A stretch of DNA of 64,000 nt. Source: Asticcacaulis sp. AC460 (GTDB taxonomy: Bacteria; Pseudomonadota; Alphaproteobacteria; Caulobacterales; Caulobacteraceae). The position numbers were made by a program, and so were the translations under genes. The DNA lies in assembly GCF_000495795.1 (NCBI RefSeq), contig NZ_AWGD01000004.1, forward strand, positions 1 to 64,000. Reading direction: 5' to 3'. The number at the start of each line of letters is the position of its first letter. The first letter of the stretch is position 1. The notes beneath the pieces are model-generated. The model ran no database searches. It worked only from the letters and a program-made list of their open reading frames with translations, and was not told the DNA's origin. Positions 35,804-44,714 of the stretch are shown piece after piece.

Positions 35804-35945
35804 TTTTACCACGGACCACACGGACCACACGGACTTCAGGTTAGCCTGGGTCTACCGTGAAGCGGAATATGTCTTGGGTATTTGCCGCTACGCGGGGGTT
35901 TGGTATAACCCGAAGTCCGTGTGGTCCGTGTGGTCCGTGGTAAAA
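35804..35945. repeat. Intergenic inverted-repeat element (E3) built of ACCACACGG words
   Basis: Perfect 34-bp arms lie at 35804-35837 and 35912-35945, each made of repeated CCACACGGA words (left arm starts TTTTACCACGGACCACACGG). The 74-base centre has no clear structure. It fills the gap between the AraC-type gene and rppH (convergent) and may also end transcription. It shares ACCACGGA with the element at 8866. Confidence 0.85.
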
Positions 35946-35963
35946 CCCTTTACTCACGTTCCG

Positions 35964-36437
35964 TCACACCAGGCCTTGGAATTCCTTGATCACCTGGCGA
36001 TAGCTGTCGCGTTTGAAGTGCACGACACGGTCGATCACCGAGCCCAGGTCGCACCATTCCCAGCGTGAGAACTCCTGCTCGTGGTGGGCGTTCAGGTCGA
36101 TCTCGCTGTCGTCACCGGTAAAGCGGAAGGCGAACCAGATCTGCTTCTGGCCTTTGAAGTTCTTGCCGATCTTGCCCTGCGCCAGGACCTCCGCCGGGAA
36201 ATCATAGACAACCCAATCCTTGGTGCGGCCGATCAGGTCGATACGCTTGATCCCGGTCTCTTCATAAAGCTCGCGGCGAGCGGCTTCTTCCAGGTCCTCG
36301 CCCTCATCGATGCCGCCTTGCGGGAACTGCCAAGCATAGTCACCGGCCATGCCGTAGCGGTGGCCGATCCACACCTTGCCGTCGCGGTTGAAGACGACGA
36401 CGCCCACATTGGGACGATAGCCGGTCGGCGCGGTCAT
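35964..36437 (-). CDS. rppH: RNA pyrophosphohydrolase
   Basis: A 157-residue Nudix enzyme that removes pyrophosphate from mRNA 5' ends to start decay. The Nudix box is GGIDEGEDLEEAARRELYEETGI; RPNVGVVVFNRDGKVWIGHR at the start and KNFKGQKQIWFAFRFTG fit RppH. ATG 36437 overlaps the deacetylase stop (ATGA). The frame open further upstream is overlap only. Confidence 0.95.
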   Translation of the reverse strand: MTAPTGYRPNVGVVVFNRDGKVWIGHRYGMAGDYAWQFPQGGIDEGEDLEEAARRELYEETGIKRIDLIGRTKDWVVYDFPAEVLAQGKIGKNFKGQKQIWFAFRFTGDDSEIDLNAHHEQEFSRWEWCDLGSVIDRVVHFKRDSYRQVIKEFQGLV

Positions 36438-37654
36438 TGATGCAGGACCGCCGAGGCCGGCGCCAGTTGAATGCCCTTGGCGTCCAGCGACTGGGTCCAG
36501 CGCAGGGCCACAGCCAAAGTCACCGGATAGGCAAAGCCGGTACCCAGCGCGCTGCCGCGGTTCTTGGCCGTGGTTTCCAGCCCCGTCAGTTGCGCCTGGA
36601 TGGACTGGGCGTTGATCTGGCTGTCGACAACGCGGTCGGCGCTGGCGCGCGACCACGCACCCTGCAGGCCCCGCGCCTGGCCGTCGTCGATAAAGGCGAC
36701 ACCGCGCGATTTCAGCACGCTCATGAAGGTCTGGGTGCCGGCCTTGTCCTTCAGGAAGGCGCTGCCCTGATAGTTGGAGACGGCGAAGAAGCCGGTAGCG
36801 CGCGACAGTGACCAGGCCAGCTTGTTCTGCAGTTCGTCGCTCTTGGCGTTGGCCATCAGGGTCTGCGGGCCGGGATCGGTGTCGGGATAGTTGGTCGGCT
36901 GCATCGGCACTTCGACAATGACCTCGTGGCCCGAGGCGCGGGCCAGGTCGATCCATCCCTGGAGCCCCTGGGTGTAGGGCACGAAGGACAGGGTGACTTC
37001 GGGCGGCAATTCGTCGATGGCCTGGCGCGTAGCGGCCGGGTTCAGGCCGAGGCCGCCAACGATCAGGGCGACATAGGGACGGCCGTCGGACTTGAACGGC
37101 CGGGCATAGGCCGAGGCCGGGGTCAGGCCGGCCGGGGAAATCATCGGCAGGGGCCCGGTGTTGGTGGTCTGGATCAGGCCGGCGACCGGCGCCTGGCTGA
37201 GGGGGATACGCGCGCCGCGCACACCGGCAGCTGCGGGAGCAGCGGTTTCGTCGCCTGGCAGGGTGATGACGGCGTGGCCCGGGGCTTCGGCCTGGCTGGC
37301 CGGGTCCAGGTTGAAGCCATCGCTGGGCGTGTCACCGAACAGGCCCAGGCTGTCGAGGGTAAAGGTTTCACCTTCGGCGGCTTCGCCGGCTCCGGAGCGC
37401 GGCGGCGGGGCCTTGGACTGTTGCGTCTTGGGCAGGGTGATGCGGACGGACTGCGAGGCGGCGTCGGGGTCGCCCGCCAGGTTCAGGAAGGCGAAGATGA
37501 CCAGGACGAAGGCGGCACCGGCCGTGACCGGGCCGACATAGGGCTTTTTGAAAAATTCGACGACCTTGTCCGCTCTCGCGCGCAGGTCGAAACCGCCGGC
37601 GCGCGGCGTGGCCGGGCGACTGAGGAAGCTTGGCGATTTCGGTTTGGCGAACAT
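36434..37654 (-). CDS. Divergent polysaccharide deacetylase family protein
   Basis: A 406-residue YibQ/DUF610-type protein. One N-terminal transmembrane helix (VTAGAAFVLVIFAFLNLAG, about 42-60) is followed by a Pro/Ala-rich linker and a NodB-like barrel (VALIVGGLGLNPAATRQAI, VTLSFVPYTQGLQGWIDLA, EVIVEVPMQP, FIDDGQARG) facing the periplasm. The standard metal triad is poorly kept, as usual for the family. In alphaproteobacteria it sits with envC and ctpA and is thought to act in cell wall turnover. Confidence 0.88.
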   Translation of the reverse strand: MFAKPKSPSFLSRPATPRAGGFDLRARADKVVEFFKKPYVGPVTAGAAFVLVIFAFLNLAGDPDAASQSVRITLPKTQQSKAPPPRSGAGEAAEGETFTLDSLGLFGDTPSDGFNLDPASQAEAPGHAVITLPGDETAAPAAAGVRGARIPLSQAPVAGLIQTTNTGPLPMISPAGLTPASAYARPFKSDGRPYVALIVGGLGLNPAATRQAIDELPPEVTLSFVPYTQGLQGWIDLARASGHEVIVEVPMQPTNYPDTDPGPQTLMANAKSDELQNKLAWSLSRATGFFAVSNYQGSAFLKDKAGTQTFMSVLKSRGVAFIDDGQARGLQGAWSRASADRVVDSQINAQSIQAQLTGLETTAKNRGSALGTGFAYPVTLAVALRWTQSLDAKGIQLAPASAVLHQ

Positions 37655-37750
37655 GCGGCGCGATCCGGGAAACTCAGCCTGGATTTTGCCAATTCAGGGT
37701 TAACAAAGCCTAACGAAGGCTTACTTTTTGTCGAAGAAGCGCCGTCAGAA

Positions 37751-37909
37751 TCCCCTCTCCCCGTTCTGCACGGGGAGAGGTTAGGGTGAGGGGCATGCTG
37801 TACCGTCCGCCGCATAGACGCTTTCGGAAAGCCCCTCAGGCTCGCCGCCCGCCCCGTCGCGTTCAATTCGTTCCGCTCTCGTCCTCTCCCCACAAGCGGG
37901 GAGAGGGAA
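37751..37909. repeat. Dispersed 'CCCCTCTCCCCG' repeat, long form (copy 2)
   Basis: It has the same plan as at 25174: a CCCCTCTCCCCGTTCTGCACGGGGAGAGG-type hairpin, GGGTGAGGGGC, then TTCGGAAAGCCCCTC and a closing CTCTCCCC...GGGGAGAG hairpin. It fills much of the 313-bp gap between the deacetylase and ctpA genes. Confidence 0.8.
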
Positions 37910-37913
37910 AAAA

Positions 37914-37948
37914 AATAAGGCCCCTCGAAACAACTGAGGGGCCTTATT
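37914..37948 (-). terminator. Rho-independent terminator after ctpA
   Basis: A 13-bp perfect stem (aataaggcccctc and its complement) has a 9-base loop and an oligo-T run on the minus strand just after it. It lies 20 bp beyond the ctpA stop, so the downstream deacetylase-rppH pair needs its own promoter. Confidence 0.85.
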
Positions 37949-37967
37949 CCTTTCAGCTTAAACGACC

Positions 37968-39413
37968 TTACTTCGGTGCCGAAGTGCTCGAACTTGACGA
38001 CTTGGCGCCTTCGACGATCGTGCCCGTGGCCGGAGCCGGCTTGTCCTTGCCGGCAAAACGGCTCGGATCCTTCTTGACCAAGTCGGCGTCGGCCAGCTTG
38101 ACACCGCGCGGATGGTCGATCGCCATCTTGACGTCGCCACCGTACTTCAGGACGTCCAGGCCACGCGTCAGCGTAAAGTCGCCGGTCTTGGTGTCGAAAT
38201 CCTCCGGCGGAACCTCCTGCACAGCGTGCGGCGAACGGCGGACCTTGCCTTCGTCGGCATCCAGCGCATTGGCATAGGCCGCTTCGGTATATTGCAGGGC
38301 CGAGGTGGCGATGTATTTCGCCTGGTCCTTGGACTGGGCAACTTCCAGGTCCGGTTCGATGCCGGTCTTCTGGATCGAGCGGCCGGACGGGGTGTAGTAA
38401 CGCGCCGTGGTCAGCTTGACCGCGCGGTTATCGCCCAGGTCGATGACGCTCTGAACCGAGCCCTTGCCGAAGGTGGTCAGACCGACGATCGAGGCACGCT
38501 TCTGGTCCTGCAGGGCGCCTGCGACGATTTCCGCCGCCGAAGCCGAACCCGGATTGGTCAGGACGACCATGGGCAGGCCCTTCAGCATATCGCCCTTCTT
38601 GGCCTGGTAACGGATAATGTCGTTGGGGTCGCGGCCACGCTGGGACACGATCTCGCCGCCGTTCAGGAACATGTCGGCGACGCCGACCGATTGTTCCAGC
38701 AGGCCGCCAGGATTGTTACGCAGGTCCAGGACCAGACCCTTCATGTTCGGGTTCTTGGCCATCAGGTCTTCCAGCGCGACGCGGGCATCATTGGCCGTGC
38801 TCTGCGAGAAGCTGGCGATGCGCAGATAGCCGTAGTCGCCTTCCATACGGACCTTGACCGACTTGACCGTGATGACTTCGCGCGTCAGGGTCAGGTCGAA
38901 AGGCTCGTCCTTGCCGGCGCGGACCAGGGTGACGGTCAGCTTGGTGCCGGCCTCGCCCTTCATCTTGGACACCGCTTCGTTCAGCGGCAGGCCCAGGATC
39001 GAGGTGCCGTCGATGGCGGTAATATAGTCGCCCGATTCGACGCCGGCCTTCATGGCGGGGGTGTCGTCCATCGGCGTCACCACCTTCACCGCGCCGTCTT
39101 CGCTGGTCACTTCCAGGCCGATGCCGCCGTAGGTGCCGCGGGTCTTCTCGTTGAGATCTGTATAGGATTCGTCGGACAGGTAGTTGGAATGCGGATCCAG
39201 GCTGGTCAGCATGCCCTGCAGCGCCGAGGTAATCAGCTTCTTCGAATCGACCTTGACGACGTAGTTCTGCTGGACGATGGCCAGGACGTCGCCGAACAAC
39301 TGAAGCTGCTTGTAGGTATCGGACTGCGGCGCAAAGGCCGGCTGGTTGGCGTAGGCAACGGCGCCGGCACTCAGGCACAGGGCGGCGAATCCGCCGAGAT
39401 AAAGGTTTTTCAT
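37968..39413 (-). CDS. ctpA: Carboxy-terminal processing protease (S41)
   Basis: A 481-residue periplasmic protease. ATG 39413 follows GAGGAC and gives a signal peptide (LGGFAALCLSAGAVAYA). A PDZ domain (YGGIGLEVTSEDGAVKVVTP ...) is at about 90-165, and the S41 catalytic core follows: VLDLRNNPGGLLEQ, then Ser in LTNPGSASAAEIVAGAL and Lys in TTFGKGSVQ. CtpA enzymes trim periplasmic and cell wall enzymes, fitting the envC and deacetylase neighbours. Confidence 0.95.
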   Translation of the reverse strand: MKNLYLGGFAALCLSAGAVAYANQPAFAPQSDTYKQLQLFGDVLAIVQQNYVVKVDSKKLITSALQGMLTSLDPHSNYLSDESYTDLNEKTRGTYGGIGLEVTSEDGAVKVVTPMDDTPAMKAGVESGDYITAIDGTSILGLPLNEAVSKMKGEAGTKLTVTLVRAGKDEPFDLTLTREVITVKSVKVRMEGDYGYLRIASFSQSTANDARVALEDLMAKNPNMKGLVLDLRNNPGGLLEQSVGVADMFLNGGEIVSQRGRDPNDIIRYQAKKGDMLKGLPMVVLTNPGSASAAEIVAGALQDQKRASIVGLTTFGKGSVQSVIDLGDNRAVKLTTARYYTPSGRSIQKTGIEPDLEVAQSKDQAKYIATSALQYTEAAYANALDADEGKVRRSPHAVQEVPPEDFDTKTGDFTLTRGLDVLKYGGDVKMAIDHPRGVKLADADLVKKDPSRFAGKDKPAPATGTIVEGAKSSSSSTSAPK

Positions 39414-39654
39414 ACTGTCCTCAAAGCGAGCCCGGGAACGACGCAAGCACGCCCGGGCATCAAGGTTATCAAACTACATATAAGAGTGTGAGTGTGGCGT
39501 AAACGGGGCGCGTAACCGTGACCTCCATTTCCCGCCGGTTGTGACGGAAATGCCGGGTACGCTTAAGCTGCGAGCATAGGATGGCGCGCGTATAAAATCC
39601 ATATGGACATTGCTTCCCCGGCAAAGGAGCTATCTCAGACGGAGGTGCCAAGCG
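39414..39654. other. Promoter region of ctpA and gap
   Basis: No supported gene occurs here; the 89-codon frame on the minus strand at 39469-39738 reads through the dispersed repeat and has no homology I know. The region must hold the ctpA promoter. Confidence 0.4.
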
Positions 39655-39706
39655 CCCTCCTCTCCACGAAGTGGGGAGGGGGACCGCGGAGCGGTGGAGG
39701 GGTATA
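39655..39706. repeat. Dispersed 'CTCCTCTCCACGAAGTGGGGAGG' repeat
   Basis: Two hairpins side by side: CCTCTCCAC-GAA-GTGGGGAGG and ACCGC-GGA-GCGGT, closed by GGAGGGGTAT. It is the same element as at 60411 and 62212. It lies between ctpA and the GGDEF-EAL gene, which are divergent. Confidence 0.85.
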
Positions 39707-39832
39707 GGTAAGAAAAGCTGGCAACCCGCTTCAGGCAATTACGGCCACCATAAGCGAGATTTTCACACTTTTGTTTCATAGTGCCGATGCTGGGAGACGC
39801 CGGAAGAGCGTCGTTTCATAGTCGGTGGCAGA

Positions 39833-42007
39833 ATGCTCAAATTTCCGGGGTGGCGTATCGAGCCCAAGGCCAGGACGCTTTTCGCCCTGGTTGCGGTCGG
39901 TTGCGTCGGCTTTGCAGTTGCCATTATTGCCCTGATGTATTCGTCCCTGGCCGTTGTCACCAACAAGGCCAACCAGATCTACGAAACGCGGTCGATCGAA
40001 TACGTCCAGGGGGCCATCCTGACCTCCCTGACGCGCATGACGGCGCGCGTCGAGGACAACACCGTCTGGGATGATGCCGTCGCGCACATCTATACCGACC
40101 GGCAGGACGACAACTGGTTTTATGCGACCTGGGGCGCCGTCGCGCAGGACGGTCGCGACTATGACGGCATCTATATTCTCGACGAAAAATTCGCCGTCGT
40201 GACCGGCTATGTTTCCGGGCAAAAGGTCGATCCGGCCGCCGTCAGTCTCGGCAGCGGGCTGGACGCCCTTATCAATGTCCATCGCGATAACCTTCAGACC
40301 GGGAAGACGGCTGTATCGGGCATGACCCGCAGCTCCCGCGGGATCGCGATTGCCGGCATCGGTCTTATCCGCCAGACTGACGGCACCCTGTCGGGAAAGG
40401 GCAGCACGAAACGCTATCTGGTCATGACCCGGCACCTGTCGGCCGGCATGTTGAAAGAGCTGTCCGACGCATTCCGTATTGATGAAATTCGCCTGACCGA
40501 CAGGTCAGGCAGCACCAAGCCCTATCTGCAGCTTGAAGACGCCAGCGGGCTGGAACTGGCACGACTGTCCTGGACGCCCCGCCAACCCGGCGCCGAGGCG
40601 GCCGAAGCCGCGCGGTCCGGTATCCAGACCATTGCCTGGCTGATCGGCGGGCTTATCCTGCTGATGTTTGCCGTGGCGGGTTACAGCCTTATGAAGTTTG
40701 CCCAGGGCGAACAGGTCGCGCGCACCTTCGCCTTCACCGACAACCTCAGCGGCCTGCCCAATCGCCGCGCCCTGTTCGATCAGCTGCGGCGGGTCGACAA
40801 AAAGCGCGGAGCCGCCCACAAGGCCGTGGTGTTTATCGACCTGGACGGCTTCAAGGATGTCAACGACATCTACGGCCACGCCACCGGCGACAAGCTGATC
40901 ATGATCGTAGCCGCCGCGCTGAAGGAATTCCTGCCCAATCATGGCGCCTTGGCGCGCATGGGCGGCGACGAATTCGCCCTGCTGCTGGGCGGCAAGGATG
41001 CGGACGCCCGCGCCCAGATCTTTGCCGAAAAGTCCCTCGACTTTCTGACCAAACCGATCCGGATCGGCGAACGCACCGTCCAGATCGGCGCCAGCATCGG
41101 CATCGCCTCCGGCGACCTGAAAGCCGTCCGCAGCCAGGAGCTGTTCCGCCGCGCCGACCTGGCCATGTACCATTCCAAATCGACCGGCAAGGCCCGGATC
41201 ACCTGGTACAATGACGAACTGGACGCCCAGAGACTGCGCAAGCAGGCGATCGAGACCGGAATCCGCGATGGCCTGAAACGCGGCGAGTTCGACGTCGTGT
41301 ATCAACCGATCATCGACGCCCGCAGCGGGCGTATGGCCTCGGTCGAGGCTTTGGTCAGGTGGCCGGGACGGCCGGACGGCGAGCTTTTCCCCGACCAGTT
41401 CATCTCGATTGCCGAGAGCAGCGGCCTGATCCAGGCCCTGGGTGAGTTCGTCCTGCGCCGCGCCTGCAAGGACCTGAGCTTGGTGCCGGAGCTGCAGCTC
41501 AGCGTCAATATTTCGCCGGCACAGTTCCGCGACGTCGAGTTCGAAAGCAAGGTCGCCGCCATCCTGGCCGAAATCGGTTTCCCCGCCGATCGCCTGGAAC
41601 TGGAGGTCACCGAGGGCTATCTGATTGAAAATCCTGAGCGGGCCATTGCGGCGGTGTCGGCGCTGAAGGCGCTGGGGGTTTCGATGGCGCTGGACGACTT
41701 CGGCACGGGCTATTCCAGCATCGGTTACCTGCGGCGGTACGATTTCGACACCATCAAGATCGACAAGTCGCTGGCCAGCCAGGTCGACCGCGACCCTCAG
41801 GCGGCGGCTTTGGTCGCCGGCACGGTCAATATCGCCAATGCCCTGGGGCTGGCGGTGACCGCGGAAGGCGTCGAGACCGAGGACCATGTCCGTCTGCTGC
41901 GGCTGGCCGGGTGCCAGTATTTGCAGGGCTATTATTTCAGCCGCCCCAAGCCGCTGGCCGAGGTGCTGGGCAACGCCGCAACCGAAAAAACGGCCGCAAG
42001 AGCGTAA
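39833..42007 (+). CDS. CHASE4-GGDEF-EAL cyclic-di-GMP enzyme
   Basis: A 724-residue inner membrane protein. Two helices (about 15-37 and 261-283) enclose a periplasmic CHASE4 sensor domain (MTARVEDNTVWDDAVAHIY). The cytoplasmic GGDEF domain has an intact active site (ARMGGDEFALLL) and DLDGFKDVNDIYGHATGD. The EAL domain has EALVRW, LDDFGTGYSS, KIDKSL and AEGVET, so both synthesis and breakdown of c-di-GMP are possible by motif. It is monocistronic and opposite to its neighbours. Confidence 0.93.
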   Translation: MLKFPGWRIEPKARTLFALVAVGCVGFAVAIIALMYSSLAVVTNKANQIYETRSIEYVQGAILTSLTRMTARVEDNTVWDDAVAHIYTDRQDDNWFYATWGAVAQDGRDYDGIYILDEKFAVVTGYVSGQKVDPAAVSLGSGLDALINVHRDNLQTGKTAVSGMTRSSRGIAIAGIGLIRQTDGTLSGKGSTKRYLVMTRHLSAGMLKELSDAFRIDEIRLTDRSGSTKPYLQLEDASGLELARLSWTPRQPGAEAAEAARSGIQTIAWLIGGLILLMFAVAGYSLMKFAQGEQVARTFAFTDNLSGLPNRRALFDQLRRVDKKRGAAHKAVVFIDLDGFKDVNDIYGHATGDKLIMIVAAALKEFLPNHGALARMGGDEFALLLGGKDADARAQIFAEKSLDFLTKPIRIGERTVQIGASIGIASGDLKAVRSQELFRRADLAMYHSKSTGKARITWYNDELDAQRLRKQAIETGIRDGLKRGEFDVVYQPIIDARSGRMASVEALVRWPGRPDGELFPDQFISIAESSGLIQALGEFVLRRACKDLSLVPELQLSVNISPAQFRDVEFESKVAAILAEIGFPADRLELEVTEGYLIENPERAIAAVSALKALGVSMALDDFGTGYSSIGYLRRYDFDTIKIDKSLASQVDRDPQAAALVAGTVNIANALGLAVTAEGVETEDHVRLLRLAGCQYLQGYYFSRPKPLAEVLGNAATEKTAARA

Positions 42008-42040
42008 TTGTCCGAGAAAGCGCCGTCCGCAGTTTCAAGC

Positions 42041-42093
42041 TCCCTCCTCCCTACGAAGTGGGGAGGCGGACCCCGAAGGGGTGGAGGAGTATC
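42041..42093. repeat. Dispersed repeat (diverged copy)
   Basis: CTCCCTCCTCCCTAC-GAAGTGGGGAGG and ACCCC-GAA-GGGGT hairpins, ending GGAGGAGTAT. It lies between the GGDEF-EAL stop and the end of the convergent envC-like gene. Confidence 0.75.
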
Positions 42094-42104
42094 TTACTTG
42101 CTAA

Positions 42105-43256
42105 CTATTTCCCCGAAACCGGCACCATGTTAGCCGGGTTGACCGGGTCCTCGCCCTTGCGCAGTTCCATGTACAGAACGGTCTTCTTATCCGACAGGTT
42201 GGGCATGCGGCCCACCGGCTCGCCGCGGCCGACGGTCTGGCCCTTGTCGACATAGATCCGGCCGATCCCTGTCAGCACGATGTGATAATTGTTGCCGATC
42301 CCCAGGATCACGACCTGACCGTAGGAGGCCAGGGGGCCGGCATATTCGACCTCGCCTTCCGCCGGCGCCGTCACCTGCGACCCCGGCTGGGCCGTATAAT
42401 AGACGCCACGACTGGACGGTGCTCCGCCTGGAGCATTGGCCTGCCCTCCAACCTGACCAAAGTCGCGGACCTTTTCCCCGACCACGGGTTGATTGAGGCG
42501 TGAGGACTCGGTGCCCAACATGCCGCGCAGAGGCAGATTGCCGCGCACCCGGTCTTCCCTGGCTTTCATCGTCACGACATTGGCGTCCATGCGATCGGCC
42601 TGCTGCAGGAGCTGGTCTTCCAGCGACATCTTTTCCTTGATCAGGCCCTCTATTTCGCGGCGCTGGCTCGACACCTCGCTTTCGGAGATGAACAACGCTT
42701 CGTTCTGCAGGGCGGCCTGACGGCGGACATTGACCAGCTGGGCGTTTTCCTGGACCAGGCCCTGGGTGCGCTTTTCCAGTTCCGGCGTGATCGCGCGCAT
42801 GATGATGGCGGCCAGGACGGCGTCATTGGCCTTGCGCGGGTTGATCAGCAACGCCGGCGGCGGATTGCGCGAATAGATCTGCAAAGCCGACAGCAGCTTG
42901 GACTGGGTGGAACGCTCAGCCGTCAGCCGGCGCGTGATGTCGGCTTCCTGTAGGTTCAGGGTTTCCAGCTTGGCGCGGTAAATGGCGGCGCGTTGCTCCG
43001 ACACGCCCTGGCGCTTGGAAATATCGATGATGCGTTGGCGCAACGCTTCGACTTCAAGCGCCACGTCACGGGCGGTCTGGCGGGTCTGGTCGCTCTTGCG
43101 TTCCTCGGCGCGGCGCTGGGCGGACAAGGCATCGAGATCGGCCTGATCCTGGGCCGACAGCCGCTTGACGCGGACATTGGCGTCAGACTGCATGGCTCCG
43201 CACAGGGCGAAGGCGAGGATCCCGGTCAGCAAAAGGCGATAGGACGAGCGAAGCAT
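42105..43256 (-). CDS. EnvC-like murein hydrolase activator
   Basis: A 383-residue periplasmic protein: signal peptide (LLLTGILAFALCGAMQSDA), a long coiled coil (about 35-245) and a C-terminal LytM/M23 domain. The metal ligands are absent: the expected HxGxD is SRGVYY and the HxH is replaced in VLYMELRKG, so it should activate amidases rather than cut peptidoglycan. This matches EnvC and the Caulobacter LytM factors with degenerate sites used in division. Confidence 0.9.
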   Translation of the reverse strand: MLRSSYRLLLTGILAFALCGAMQSDANVRVKRLSAQDQADLDALSAQRRAEERKSDQTRQTARDVALEVEALRQRIIDISKRQGVSEQRAAIYRAKLETLNLQEADITRRLTAERSTQSKLLSALQIYSRNPPPALLINPRKANDAVLAAIIMRAITPELEKRTQGLVQENAQLVNVRRQAALQNEALFISESEVSSQRREIEGLIKEKMSLEDQLLQQADRMDANVVTMKAREDRVRGNLPLRGMLGTESSRLNQPVVGEKVRDFGQVGGQANAPGGAPSSRGVYYTAQPGSQVTAPAEGEVEYAGPLASYGQVVILGIGNNYHIVLTGIGRIYVDKGQTVGRGEPVGRMPNLSDKKTVLYMELRKGEDPVNPANMVPVSGK

Positions 43257-43317
43257 GGATTTGAAATAAGGTGTGTTGCCTTAATTCTCCATAAACGATG
43301 TTGGCCGAATTGGGGCG

Positions 43318-44007
43318 TTAGGCCTGTTCTGGCACGGGTGCGTGAACCAGATCCTGCCCGGCCACAGCCTCAGATGCGCCATCCGACAGGGCCGGCATGG
43401 GCAGCTTCTTCAGCTTCTTGGCACTCAGCTTGTGCTTTTTCTTTTTCTTGTCGGTCTTTTTATCGGCCTTCGCCTTGCGCACCGGCGTCTCGCCCGACAG
43501 TTCGACCTCGCGCGCCGCCGTGATCTTGCGCAGCAGCTTGACGAAGCTGTCACGCTTGGGCGGCGACAACAGGCTGAGGATCTTCTCATCCGCCTGCAGA
43601 ACGCGCGGCTGCATTTCATCCAACGCCGTCTTGCCGGCCGGCGCCAGCTGCACCAGGTTGGCGCGTGCGTCGGTCGCCGAACGTTCCCGTACCAGCAGTT
43701 CCTTGGCGATCATCCGCGCCACCAGGTCGGCCAGGGTCGAGCGGTCGATACCGGTAATCTTGACCAGGTCCGTCTGGGACAGGCCCTCGCTACCGTCCAG
43801 CGCCTGAAGCACGGCGAACTGCCGCTGGGTCAGGGCGCCCTCGCCAGCCGTCTCGTTATAGATATCGAGCGCGATCTGCAGAACACGGTGGAGGAGATGG
43901 GCGGGCGAGCCTTCGAGCGTGGAACGCGGCTCAGGGGCATCGGACGGCTTGGACTTCTTCATGAGACGGTTCCGTGCAGCGTGCTGAATGTCTTCGTTTT
44001 CTGTCAT
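43318..44007 (-). CDS. MarR family regulator with Lys-rich tail
   Basis: A 229-residue protein with a winged helix of the MarR type (LTQRQFAVLQALDGSEGLSQ, TDLVKITGIDRSTLADLVARM, RSATDARANLVQLAPAGK). It has an unusual C-terminal tail of about 60 residues that is highly basic (KKTDKKKKKHKLSAKKLKK). ATG 44007 has no clear ribosome site; ATG 43962 has GGAAC 7 bases before it and may be the true start. The ligand is unknown. Confidence 0.82.
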   Translation of the reverse strand: MTENEDIQHAARNRLMKKSKPSDAPEPRSTLEGSPAHLLHRVLQIALDIYNETAGEGALTQRQFAVLQALDGSEGLSQTDLVKITGIDRSTLADLVARMIAKELLVRERSATDARANLVQLAPAGKTALDEMQPRVLQADEKILSLLSPPKRDSFVKLLRKITAAREVELSGETPVRKAKADKKTDKKKKKHKLSAKKLKKLPMPALSDGASEAVAGQDLVHAPVPEQA

Positions 44008-44054
44008 AGATATATGGCAGATTTACGACAATATTCCGTACCCGGAACAGTTTG

Positions 44055-44714
44055 TCACGCGTCCGGCCCTTTTTCTTCCGGCTGGATCATGTTCTTCATC
44101 AGGAACGGAAACAGCGCCAGGGAGAACAGGATCGGACCGCCGACCAGCGAGAACAGCTTCCAGGTCGCCCAGACGCTATCGGTCTGGGTCCGCCAGATAT
44201 ATTCGTTCACCCCGGCCATCGCCAGATAGAACAGGGCATAATAAATGGTCAGCTTCGGCCAGGCCGGCTCTTTCAGCTTCAGCGCCTCGCCAACCAGCGC
44301 CTTCAACGGCTGCTTCTTCAGCGCCAGTCCGCCCAGCAGCACGCCGGCGATCAGCACATTGACGATGGTCATCTTGATCTTGATGAAGACGCCGTCGTGA
44401 AACACCACCGTCAGCACCGCAAACGGAATCCCGATGGCCGCGGCCGCCAGCGGAATCCACGCCAGACGCTTTTCAGCAACGAACCCGACGATCAGGGCGA
44501 TCACTGAAGCGACAGCCAGACTACCGGACGCCCAGATCAGCGGATCCGGATCGGGCAATTTGAACAGGAACTTCGACGCGAAGAAGGCGCCGCCGAACGC
44601 GATCAGCGGACCGTAATCGACACCGATCTTGACCCAGTTCTGCTTGGGTTCGGACGGCTTCAGCGCCAGTTCCGGATCGGCCTTCAGCGCCGTTTTGAGC
44701 GGTTCGTCCGTCAT
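44055..44714 (-). CDS. yciB: Inner membrane-spanning protein YciB (septation protein A family)
   Basis: A 219-residue protein with five or six transmembrane helices: IAFGGAFFASKFLF, ASVIALIVGFVAEK, IPLAAAAIGIPFAVLTVVF, VNVLIAGVLLGGLAL, YYALFYLAMAGVNEYIWR and ILFSLALFPFLMK. NEYIWRTQTDSVWATWKLF is a family signature. YciB-type proteins act in envelope integrity and septation. Its start overlaps the ftsY stop (ATGA), the usual operon in alphaproteobacteria. Confidence 0.92.
   Translation of the reverse strand: MTDEPLKTALKADPELALKPSEPKQNWVKIGVDYGPLIAFGGAFFASKFLFKLPDPDPLIWASGSLAVASVIALIVGFVAEKRLAWIPLAAAAIGIPFAVLTVVFHDGVFIKIKMTIVNVLIAGVLLGGLALKKQPLKALVGEALKLKEPAWPKLTIYYALFYLAMAGVNEYIWRTQTDSVWATWKLFSLVGGPILFSLALFPFLMKNMIQPEEKGPDA

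Noticed and set aside
37699-37713. CtrA box upstream of the deacetylase gene
   Set aside because: TTAA-N7-TAAC is one register away from the consensus; too weak to claim.
39469-39738. 89-codon minus-strand gene upstream of ctpA
   Set aside because: Much of it translates the dispersed repeat and it has no family resemblance.
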